From contig ML976733.1 of assembly GCA_010015655.1 (NCBI GenBank), positions 74,885 through 138,884 on the forward strand: 64,000 bases of DNA. Direction: 5' to 3'. Origin of the DNA: Bimuria novae-zelandiae CBS 107.79. Its lineage: Eukaryota > Ascomycota > Dothideomycetes > Pleosporales > Didymosphaeriaceae. This document shows, piece by piece, positions 1-8,454 of the stretch (positions are counted from its first letter, which is position 1; each line of letters begins with the position of its first letter). Below the pieces are notes generated by a model. The model was given only the letters and a program-made list of their open reading frames with translations. It was not told the DNA's origin and did not search any database. Position numbers and translations under genes: made by a program.

Positions 1-387
1 TCGGCATGATGCCAACCGAGTAGTAAAAAGCGATAAATATCAAGTCGACGACGTGGATCAAGGCCACGGCTCTTCGTTATAAGCTGTTGAGGCAATGCTG
101 GCGGGCGACGCGCTTGTGCGGGCGTAAGGGGACAACTACTAACGCCATGGGCTTGAAACATGGACTTCTCCACCAAAAAAAGCGTTAGTATAGCCCTATA
201 CACGTATTTGCACAGCTTCAAGTCTTACGAGCGAGTATTCTACGGATGGTGGGCCGTTATCAACGCGTCATAGTCAAATTCACGATTTGTATGGGAGTTT
301 GGCGGGGGCGCGCGAATTTCGCGATGGCGCCAAGATTTCTACCGATTATTGCACGCGATAGATTCACAGAATTTTGCAACTAACAAA
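1..387. other. Left edge, unassigned normal-GC sequence
   Basis: This stretch has ordinary base composition and no long reading frame. It ends at the TA target site of the pogo-like element that begins at 390, so it and the sequence from 4422 onward were once contiguous. I recognise no gene or repeat family in it. Confidence 0.5.
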
Positions 388-776
388 TACCGTGGCGGTT
401 CAGCAAATGGGCTGGTTCGGCACTTAGGCCACCCCCGCTTTTTTAACCCCTTGCTTTACCCTCTAATAACTTAACTAATATAGCTCTAATTAACGACGCA
501 CTTAAAGAATAGTTATACTAAAAAATCGCGAAGAAATATAGTATACTACGTAAATTATTAAAGATACTATACTAGGGCAAAAACACCCTAATAAAAGAGC
601 AGAAACTCTAACGCAGAAAAATTAACCTATAATAAAAGTTAGAGATTATAAGCTATATAGAGTAGCTTATAACTTATTAGCTATTACCTATAAGAAAAAT
701 AATATAGAATTTTGCCTTTATAATTACAAAATAGTCTATTAGAAAGAGCTAGGTTATTTAATTCCTTAACTATAAT

Positions 777-948
777 TGTGGCGCACAGTCACAACGATTA
801 GGGAGCTTAAAAACAAAGTCTATTAAGGAGAGAAAGCTCTATAATAATTAGTTATTTATAGGTTTAAGGGATCGCGTGCTTAGCTACTTAGCTACTTAGC
901 TTAACTTTAGCTAGCGTAGAAAGCTCTAATAAAGTGCCTTTTATAATA
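777..948 (-). repeat. Left LTR of the short LTR element
   Basis: It is 172 bp, collinear with 2530-2701, and differs mainly by C/T and G/A transitions. It contains a short repeat of the unit GCTACTTA or GCTACTTG near its middle. Confidence 0.85.
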
Positions 949-1124
949 CACCCCCTAGCTTATAAAAAGTAGTATAATAAACTAAATAATAACTTAAAAT
1001 ATAAAAAGTAATAAACTTGCGCGTAAAGTTTAAAAAGCGTCTAGCTTAGATTCTTAGCTTGCTAGGTAATTAGTCTAAGTAGCTAGTTTATATATAGTTT
1101 TAAGAGAAAGGTAAAAAAGAAAAG

Positions 1125-1320
1125 GAAGTAGTATACTTTTACTATAAAGCTTTAATAAATATTTAAGGGTAATTATTTACTTATAACGTAATCTGCGCGA
1201 GTACCTGCGTAAAAAAGTAAAAAAATAAAAAGAGTAGCCTACTTCTACTATAGAGCTTTAATAAACGTTTAAAGGTAGCTATGTACTTATAACGTAACCT
1301 ATACAAATACCTGCGTATAT
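1125..1320. repeat. Two-copy tandem repeat inside the short LTR element
   Basis: Two diverged copies of a unit of about 100 bp lie at about 1128-1215 and 1228-1320. Both contain ACTATA-AGCTTTAATAAA and ACTTATAACGTAA, then TACCTGCGTA. The differences are mostly transitions. No function is recognised. Confidence 0.7.
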
Positions 1321-2529
1321 AAATATAAAAAATAAGTAGCTATAAGATTATAGTGCTTAGCTAGTAAAGGCTTACTTACTTATAAGCTTATTATAATCTA
1401 TGCTTTAATATTCCCTAAAAAGACTAAAGGAGGGTTTACTATCTACCCCTTATACTTAAGCTTAGTTAATAATACCTTTTACTAATCTTTTTAAATCTAG
1501 CTTTTAATGTTACTAATCTCCTTACTTATAGGCTTATTATAAAGCTTATAAAAACTTCTCTCTAAAGCGCGTACTAAAGGCGGTTATACTTTATAGGCTT
1601 CTATTAATGCTAGCTATTTACTCTATATAGGCACTTATAGCTTATATTAAGAGTACGCCCTTTAAGCGTAACGTATATACCTACGTACTTAGTTATTTAG
1701 TTAAGCTACGCGAGCTAGCGAGCGTATCCTTTTAGAAATAGAGTTACTACTACGCCTAGTTGTAATAGGTTATTAAGCTTTCTCTAAGCCTACTTATAGT
1801 TATATTATAGTGCTAAGCGTAGGAAATCCTTTATTAGTAGCGTACCCTTTATTTCTAGGAAATCTAGGAGTATAGCGTTAGCGTGTGCGCGGTTCTATTT
1901 AGATAGCTATTTAGTTATGTCTGTTATTGTGCTACTCTGTGGGCGTAGGGTAACCTCTTTATATATATATTATACCTGCTCCTTCTAATTATTATCGCTT
2001 AGATAGAAATTATTCTTAAGTTCTCTAATTAGCGCCTATAGCGTCTACTACTTACTTAATTATAGTATTATAAGCTCTAGCCTTTACGGATTAACTATAG
2101 TATAAACCTAGTTTTAAAGTACCTAAAGCTTTATTATAAGCTAACTATAAATAGTAAACTCTAGCTTATAGCGCTTAAGCTATTATGTATAAAACTTGCC
2201 CTTAGTATTTATATTTAGTAGCTCTAGAGCCTAGTTATATATATTTATCTACTTAAGAGTCTTAGGGTTAATATAACTTTATATTCTTTAAGCCTTTACG
2301 TGGTACTTAAGCTGCGCGTACTAAGGTAGAAATAAATTATAATTTATAAGTTAGTTACTCGCTAAGAGCTTTATAATAATTATTATATAGTCTAGCTCTA
2401 TTATAGGTTATAAGCGTTAAGACGTAAGCGTAAGGATGATAAAAAGTAAAGAATAGTTTATTACTATAATTATTAGCTAGTGTAAAGCAAGTATATTATA
2501 AAATATTATAAAAGTACTAGGCTTATAAC

Positions 2530-2701
2530 TATAGCGCATAGTTATAATAATTAGGGAGCTTAAAAATAAAGTCTAATAAGGAGAGGAAGCTCTATAATAA
2601 CTAGCTATTTATAGGTTTAAGGGATCGCGTGCTTGGCTACTTGGCTACTTGGCTTAACCCTAGCTAGCGCAGAAAGCTCTAGTAAGGTGCCTTTTGCAAC
2701 A
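2530..2701 (-). repeat. Right LTR of the short LTR element
   Basis: This is the 172-bp copy of 777-948. It keeps the intact terminal GCAACA where the left copy reads ATAATA. Confidence 0.85.
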
Positions 2702-2706
2702 ATAAT

Positions 2707-4110
2707 TTAATTATTATTACCCTTTATTAAGTAATTACAATAGATAGCGTACGCTACTAAGCTAATTTAAGTAATAAATATTAATTATTCTTTTAATTAC
2801 TTGCTAAAAAAATAGAGAAATATAATATAAAGCCTTATTATATATATAATATAGGTAAGAAGAGCTTTCTTATTAAAGTTATTAGAAGAAGTAAAAGGAT
2901 TTTTAGTAAAATAATATAAGACTATAGGGAGGTTACAGTATTTCTTAAGGATAGAAATAGGAAGTAGATAACGCTACTTGCCTATATATATAATAATAAA
3001 TTAGCATTACTGCTAGCTCTATTATTTACAGCTGCTAATACGGGCCTTTAATTATTATAGGTAGATAATATTAAAACTAAAAAACACGAGGTCTCTATTA
3101 GCTTATCTCTAATAAAAAAAACTAATAATAATATAGGGCTTGCATGGCTAGAGCAGGTGTTTAATTGCTACACTAAGGAGAAAGCTTGTCGATCCTGGCG
3201 CCTACTTATCCTACATGGCCACGGATCTTACATAACAATAGACTTTATCAAGTACTATACACAGAATCGAATTCTGCTTATAGTATTCCGCCCTTACAGC
3301 ACTCACACGCTGTAGCTACTAGATATAGTAATATTTAAGCCTCTCTTATCGTCCTACTTAAACGCTTTTATAAACTACCTCTATAATACTTAAAGCTTAT
3401 TACTAGTTAAGAAATAAGACTTCTTTAAGCTATTTTAAAAAGCCTAGTCTACCTCCTTTTATAAAAAATAAATAGTTTTTAACTCCTTTAAGGTAACTAG
3501 GATATAACTACTTAACCCTAAAATTATACTTAAATAATTTACCTACTTAATACTAGAATAGAATTTACGTAAGAGCTTTAACTTAGTATTTAGTAATAAA
3601 AATTAGTATAAACTTAAGACTATTATACGCTCTTAAGTTAAAAATTAGAGTAATAAAAACGTTAAAAAGCTTTAGCGCTTACTCTATTATACTGCTATTT
3701 AAAATAACTTACTTCACGCTAAAGTAATAGGCCTAAAAGATACTATACTTACTAATAAAAAATATAAGAAGAAAAGTAAACCTTTAGACTTATAATAATA
3801 TAAAGAGTACTATAGCGGCGTAGTAATATAGTTACTAAAAAAGCTAAGGGAGGCTAAGGCGCGTAAAAAAGTAAAAAAGAAAAAAAAAGAGGAGTAATAA
3901 CTTAAAAAGGCTTATAAGAAGACTAAATAGGCCTTAAATAAAGCCCTTAAGCTTTAAGAGAAAGAAGAAAGAGAGAGGTTAAAAATTTAAAAGTAAGAAA
4001 AAAAGAAGAAAATAGAAGCTAAAAGGTAGTATAAGTATAAGCGTACGAAAATAGAGAAAGAAAAATCTAAAAAAGCTATATAAACCTCCTAAAAGGGAAA
4101 GAGAAAGGCT
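2707..4110 (+). pseudogene. Pogo-type DDE transposase remnant (C-terminal two thirds)
   Basis: The plus-strand reading is recognisable despite many stops. It has a glycine-serine-lysine block (GKKSFLIKVIRRSKRIF) near 2850-2900, then GLAWLEQVFN-YTKEKA near 3138-3186, then LHGHGSYITIDFIKYYTQNR near 3210-3270 and PYSTHTL near 3290-3315. These are the conserved blocks of the DDE_1 catalytic domain of fungal pogo/Fot1 transposases; the second catalytic aspartate position reads histidine-glycine-histidine here. A long lysine- and glutamate-rich tail follows at about 3750-4100. The N-terminal portion should lie at about 480-776, across the nested LTR element, but is too decayed to read with confidence. 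It is a dead gene. Confidence 0.8.
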
Positions 4111-4606
4111 TTAAAGTCTTTTATAATAAAATAAAAAAATAGACTTATATAGAGGTTACTATAAAGGCTACTATTAATACTTAAGGTAATTAACTATATA
4201 ATCTCTTACCCGTAGTTACTACTTAGCGTGGCTAAAATATTAAGCTTTTATAAAAATTTAAGTAGTATATTTTTTTTCGCTGCAGTTTGTTTAGTATTAA
4301 AATAATTTATTAGAATAATTTAGCTATTATAGGTAACTTTATAACGCTGTTTGTGTTACTGCGTGTTTTTGATGAGGTGGCCCAAGTGCCGAACCGGCCC
4401 ATTTGCTGAACCGCGACGGTACACCATGCAGAAAACACATGCCTCCTTTGAAAATATTTACAATATGAGTAACGAAAACCTAGTCCGTGGTAGATTGTCT
4501 ACAACTACCCATCAGCTTATCCGTCTTTTCAATATGCGATCCAGTAAACTCAATATATAACAAGGGGGGATCTTGACTTCCACGTCCCCTCACGCGCACC
4601 ACCCAC

Positions 4607-5825
4607 TCACAACGTCGCGCCCGCGCTCTTCGGCACAGTTGAAGCAATGCTTGCCGCAGTATCCGCACCCACAATCTGGAGCCCATTGAAGTTCTTGAAG
4701 AACGCCGTATCTGCCCTCGTCACCTCCGGTGCCGAGCTATACGTATTCGACTGGCACGCCCTTCCCAGCGCCGTGGAACAGCTCGCCTTGTTCTTATCAT
4801 TCGCCGCAAACAGCTTGCCTTTGAACCCTGCATCCAATGTCGTCTTAATATTCTTGAACACATTGCCTTCAAAGATGCCCCGCGCGGTCGCCTCACCGCC
4901 CTCAATCATATGCCCAGAGTTATCTTCGAAAACATTGTTAACTGCGTGTAAGATGGTGCCGCCGCTAAGCGCCGGGCTGCGTCCGCTGGTCTTGTACACG
5001 TAGTTGCGGTACCAGGTGATGCTGTCGTCGCGGCCAACCATTTCCTCACCCCAGTACGTGTGGCCGTCGCAGCTCGCCGAGTGGGTGGTCGCACCGTTAA
5101 CAAAGGAGTTCGAGATGGTGATCCGGTGGTTGGGGTCCTGGCCGAAGGAGTAGTGCTGGCGGCCGACGTTGCTCGTCTGAACGTGGTCGATCCAGATGTC
5201 GTGCGTATCGGACATGGAGATGGCATCGCCGCCCCAGACGTACGAGGGGTTGAGATTGGTGATCTTAAGGTTCTGGATAATGATGTTGGAGACGCGGACC
5301 ATGCGGAGGCCCTTACCTAGTCGGGGTGTTAGTTTTGCTTTGTGAGGTGGCTTTGAAAGCGAGATGGGGGTATATACCGTTCAGAGTGGCACCGTTCTTT
5401 CCGACGAGGGTTTTGTCAGATTGCACTTGAATGCCTTGGTACGCGGCAGTGTCGATTTTCACGCTGTAGGTGGAGCCCGTGCAGCCGTTCAGCGTGTTGA
5501 GCATCGCTTGGCCGCCATTCTCGGGCGTGCAGCTGTAGCTGTTGCACGCTTGCAAGGTCTGTGTACCCTCGGAGCCGGCGAAGTTGTACTGGCCATCGAT
5601 GACGATGACCTGAGGGGCCGTCGAGGTGAGGTACTTCTTGAGATCGGCGATAGTCTTAGGATAGACGGGCGCAACATTGCCTCCACCTGTGACTCCGGCA
5701 CCAAAACCAATAGGCTTTCCTGACACAACAGAGGATATGGCGCGCTTGGCGGGGAGCGCAGCACTGAGAGCATATGGTGCAAGCGAAAGAGCCCAGATGA
5801 GGGCGGCTTTGGTAGTAGAAGGCAT
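4607..5825 (-). CDS. Secreted pectin lyase (polysaccharide lyase family 1)
   Basis: The gene is complement(join(4607..5316,5378..5825)), encoding 385 residues. It begins with a hydrophobic signal peptide (cleavage likely after ALSAALPAKR). The 61-bp intron starts GTATAT, ends CTAG and rejoins the frame as NG-KGLRM. Pectin lyase landmarks appear in order: GFGAGVTGGGNVAPVYP near residue 40, FAGSEGT near 84, TLVGKNGATLNGKGL near 140-155, SNIIIQNLKITNLNPSYVWG, GDAISMSDTHDIWIDHV, GRQHYSFG, then RSPALSGGTILHAVNNVFED. The WIDHV block and the spaced cysteines match pectin lyase better than pectate lyase. By family the enzyme is extracellular and cleaves methyl-esterified homogalacturonan by beta-elimination. 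The gene has normal GC and no RIP damage, yet it lies alone between a dead pogo element and a MITE. Confidence 0.93.
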
Positions 5826-6156
5826 ATTTGCCTGGAAAGATTAAGGGAGAAACGGAGGTACAATCAAAATATAAACAAAAGAATGTGATGTAGTTGGAAT
5901 CAGTGCAATTGCCGGGAGGTCACCAGGGTGGCGGCGCCCGCCCGCTTTCTATAATTTCTCCATGATCGACCGCTATGGAGAAACTCAGTCCAGATGCGGC
6001 AGACAAAAATTATTGCATACTTAGCATCATGCACAAGCTTTGCGGACCGAGTCTACAAGCGTTGCGCGTAAATTGTCAGGAGTATAGTAGGTTGTGCGCT
6101 ATTCTCGTTGCGTATGTGCTTTTACCGTTCAGACACTAGTCTGAAACAACCATCCA
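5826..6156 (-). promoter_or_regulatory. Upstream region of the pectin lyase gene
   Basis: This is non-coding, normal-GC sequence between the start codon and the hAT-like MITE, so the MITE sits about 340 bp upstream of the gene. I see no feature that can be named as a specific binding site. Confidence 0.4.
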
Positions 6157-6164
6157 CTAAAGAC

Positions 6165-6725
6165 TAGGGATGTTGGATTTATCGTAATTTTCGAGGCATC
6201 CCGGTATTACCGTAATGTTGCAATTACAGTAATTACTGGTATTTTGGTACAATCTTGGCACGGTGAATTGAGCCAATCGGTGCCTTTCTCGGTCCAATTA
6301 TCACATATAGAACCAGATGCAGTTGAATCTATGTATGCTGGGTATCTTCTAGATCTTTAGGACGCTCTTTATGTACTTGTTCGGCCAGGTAATCGAGCAA
6401 TTGGCCATCATCTTCACGCTCGTCGGCGTCAACTTGTATAATAGGCGTTAATATAAATCAATTTAATCTAGCTTCTTTTAAAACCTTGCCTAATTTAATT
6501 ATGTAGATCTAGAGTAATCACGCGCTGAGCTGCACTGATTTTAGGTAGGGTGGCCAATGACTGGTGGCGGCCAGTAACTGGTGGAACACGTTAGCTGCTT
6601 CCGTCGAAGTCATTTTCCCGGCAGCAATTACCCACCTTGGCATTACGAGCCATCGATTTCTGTACCGTAATTACCGTAACGCATTACCGTAATACCGTAA
6701 TCGGTAACGGTACGCGGCGTCCCTA
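6165..6725. mobile_element. hAT-like non-autonomous element (MITE), 561 bp
   Basis: The ends are TAGGGATG and, reverse-complemented, TAGGGACGC, short terminal inverted repeats of hAT type. They are flanked by an 8-bp duplication, CTAAAGAC (6157-6164) and CTAAAGTC (6726-6733), with one mismatch. Both subterminal regions carry clustered copies of an ACCGTAAT or ATTACCGTAA motif, as expected for transposase-binding repeats. There is no transposase coding capacity. It lies upstream of the pectin lyase gene. Confidence 0.8.
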
Positions 6726-6733
6726 CTAAAGTC

Positions 6734-6934
6734 GCTTCCGTATACGAAGGAGCTCGTTTTTATTAATTCTCTACCTAGCCTCGGCATGTGGGGCCCCCTA
6801 ACGAAAATATAACTTCTATATAAAAATGTATGTAAAATGCATCGCGCAAGAGTTTTCTAGCATTATAGAGCTAAATACTAAATTTTTAAGACTTAATTTG
6901 CAGATATATAGACTTTTTTTAGTATTAAGACTTA
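6734..6934. other. AT-rich boundary sequence
   Basis: Composition changes here from the pectin lyase island to AT-rich repeat DNA, around 6810-6840. It probably includes the untranslated end and terminal repeat of the split Tc1/mariner element, but I could not match an inverted repeat to the right side. Confidence 0.35.
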
Positions 6935-7243
6935 TTAGGACGACTTAGTTATTATAAAAGTTATTGTTTCTGCTATACTATATAATGCACTAAATAATAT
7001 TAAGTATATAGTTAATCTACTTATTAATCTATTTAATAGGTAGATTTTTTTTTACTACTATTACTATTAGTATTAGTATTTATCCTTATATGTAGATTAT
7101 AGCATTTCCTTTATAATATACTAGTAGATCTATAGCTAGGCATACTTTAATATATTAATATTTAGTAAGTGTCCTAGCTATAGTAACTTTTTAATATTAT
7201 ATATAAATAAATAATCCTTTATAATATAAGACTTATTAGTAGA
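6935..7243 (-). pseudogene. Tc1/mariner transposase, C-terminal piece (piece 4 of 4)
   Basis: On the minus strand the piece reads a block like IKKLL-LGHLLNINILKYA, matching the E(K)LLWPGHSPDVNASEHAWPW region that carries the last catalytic acidic residue of fungal Tc1/mariner transposases. An LLNRLISRLTIYL block follows, corresponding to the C-terminal IxxWVDxIP region. The gypsy element at 7244 interrupts the gene. The frame continues from the 23-bp remnant at 14092-14114 once the insertion and one GTAGA copy are removed. Confidence 0.8.
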
Positions 7244-7701
7244 TGTTAAGATCCTGAAGAGATAGCTAATCCCTAAGGGGCTAAGGTTGGTTCTCGGGCA
7301 GGAGTACTAGTAGGACGGGAAAGGATTATAGTGATAGCTTACGCCTGTCACTAAGGGCGTTAGTATTAAAGGTGTATACGGCACAATTAAATCAACAAGG
7401 TTACTTATTTAGATCTAAATAATAGATTAATAAACAGGTTAAACATAAATGCCTTAAGGGTATTCGTGTGGGTTTATATATAAGAGGGGTAAACCTTACT
7501 ATCTATCTCTCTTTCTACCGTCCCTAGATTCCGATAGGTGGTCGCGCCGTCCGTAGATAGTACACCTTCTATAATCTTAGCAGGATAGTATGTCTTGGCT
7601 GGATAGTATATTACGTGACCTCGGTTACGCGACCCCGCCGAGTGTTACTTCTACTAAGGCCTGTTAGTCCTCCGCGTTCCATACATGTTTAGATCCTAAC
7701 A
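7244..7701 (-). repeat. 3' LTR of the gypsy element
   Basis: It is 458 bp and collinear with 13634-14091, with transition differences. It contains the fragment AGGTCACGTGAT that is shared with the solo LTR at 20550. Confidence 0.93.
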
Positions 7702-7834
7702 TCACCTCCCCTCTTTTAGATAGCGTCCTTAGTATCCTCGTTCCGCGCCCCCTGGCTGTAGATACGGTTGTCGCATATAAATACTCGCGTGAGTTGCTGT
7801 TTTCAGGTGTTCTAGTCTTAATACCTTTCTAACT

Positions 7835-8452
7835 ATGCCTAAGAATCTTAAGCCTTGTAAAGCGCGCGCGCCTCGCAAGAAGACTTTAACCTAAGAGTAA
7901 CGTAATTATATTCGCCGTGTTAAAGAGAGTAGTAGGGAGATGCCTTTTCGTTGCGGTCGCTGCGAAAAGCTAAACATTTATTATTTTATAGATATTGTAT
8001 CTAGTTATTGTGCTAGTTGTATTGCTGCAAGGAGCGAATGCGAATTATTTATTCCTAAAGAGGAGTGGGAGAAGGTAGAGGATAAGGAGCGTAAAAAATA
8101 ATTAGCATTAACTTATACTAAGAAAAAAGCGTTGCGCGGTTAATAAAAACTTACTTGCTATAAGCGTAAGTTATTAGAAATTAAGAGTTATAAGAGGTTA
8201 TTCGCGCGTTAGGATAGGAAGTTACTAAACGCCTAGAATAAGGTGCAAGAGACGGAGAGCTCGAGTGCGGATACTCTATTCTAAAATAATTTCTTCGCTA
8301 ATCCAGGCTAGTTACAGGCTAATAATCCCTTTCCTAATCTATTAATAGATCTTCTTCTTAACGAATTTTTGTCGGGTTCTTTTCTAATCGTTCCTAATTC
8401 CTTCTTGTGGTCTGACAATAGTATTATGCTAATATTTAGCGATAGTTGTTAA
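7835..8452 (+). pseudogene. Antisense cysteine-rich ORF inside the gypsy element
   Basis: This plus-strand frame runs opposite to gag-pol, between the chromodomain end and the 3' LTR. From ATG 7835 to TAA 8450-8452 it reads 205 codons, interrupted only by TAA and TAG codons of the kind RIP makes from CAA and CAG. It begins with a basic segment (MPKNLKPCKARAPRKK). A putative zinc site follows, with CGRC and, after about 19 residues, CASC and then a further cysteine (RSEC). A glutamate- and lysine-rich segment that could be helical (KEEWEKVEDKERKK, then KRKLLEIKSYKRLFAR) comes next, and a leucine-rich tail. I do not recognise the family. The two ORFs are convergent and nearly abut, so the frame does not overlap pol coding. 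Confidence 0.65.
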
Positions 8453-8454
8453 GG

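Larger units (their letters stand above)
777..2701 (-). mobile_element. Short LTR element (1.9 kb) nested in pogo element 1
   Basis: Two 172-bp direct repeats bound a 1.58-kb interior, and a perfect 5-bp duplication ATAAT lies outside them (772-776 and 2702-2706). The ends are TG...CA in the consensus, changed to TA by transitions in some copies. A G-rich tract, read on the minus strand as CTAGGGGGTG, abuts the left LTR and looks like a polypurine tract, so the element probably runs on the minus strand. The interior is too short for gag and pol, and I see no reverse transcriptase or integrase motif. It is therefore a non-autonomous LTR element or an internally deleted one. Several minus-strand stretches read as open except for stops at likely former CAA or CAG codons, but I recognise no family. 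Confidence 0.82.
390..4419 (+). mobile_element. Pogo/Fot1-like DNA transposon 1, RIP-damaged, with nested LTR element
   Basis: Terminal inverted repeats of about 46 bp bound the element. The left end begins CCGTGGCGGTTCAGCAAATG and the reverse complement of the right end begins CCGTCGCGGTTCAGCAAATG; the match continues through GGTTCGGCACTT-GGCCACC. A TA dinucleotide flanks each side (388-389 and 4420-4421), the target-site duplication of the Tc1/mariner/pogo superfamily. Without the nested LTR element the length is about 2.1 kb, normal for a pogo element. The interior is AT-rich and full of TAA and TAG codons, as expected after RIP. The transposase remnant is on the plus strand. Confidence 0.9.

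Noticed and set aside
4351..4560. 69-codon frame at the right end of pogo 1
   Set aside because: It spans the terminal inverted repeat and flank of the transposon and resembles no protein.
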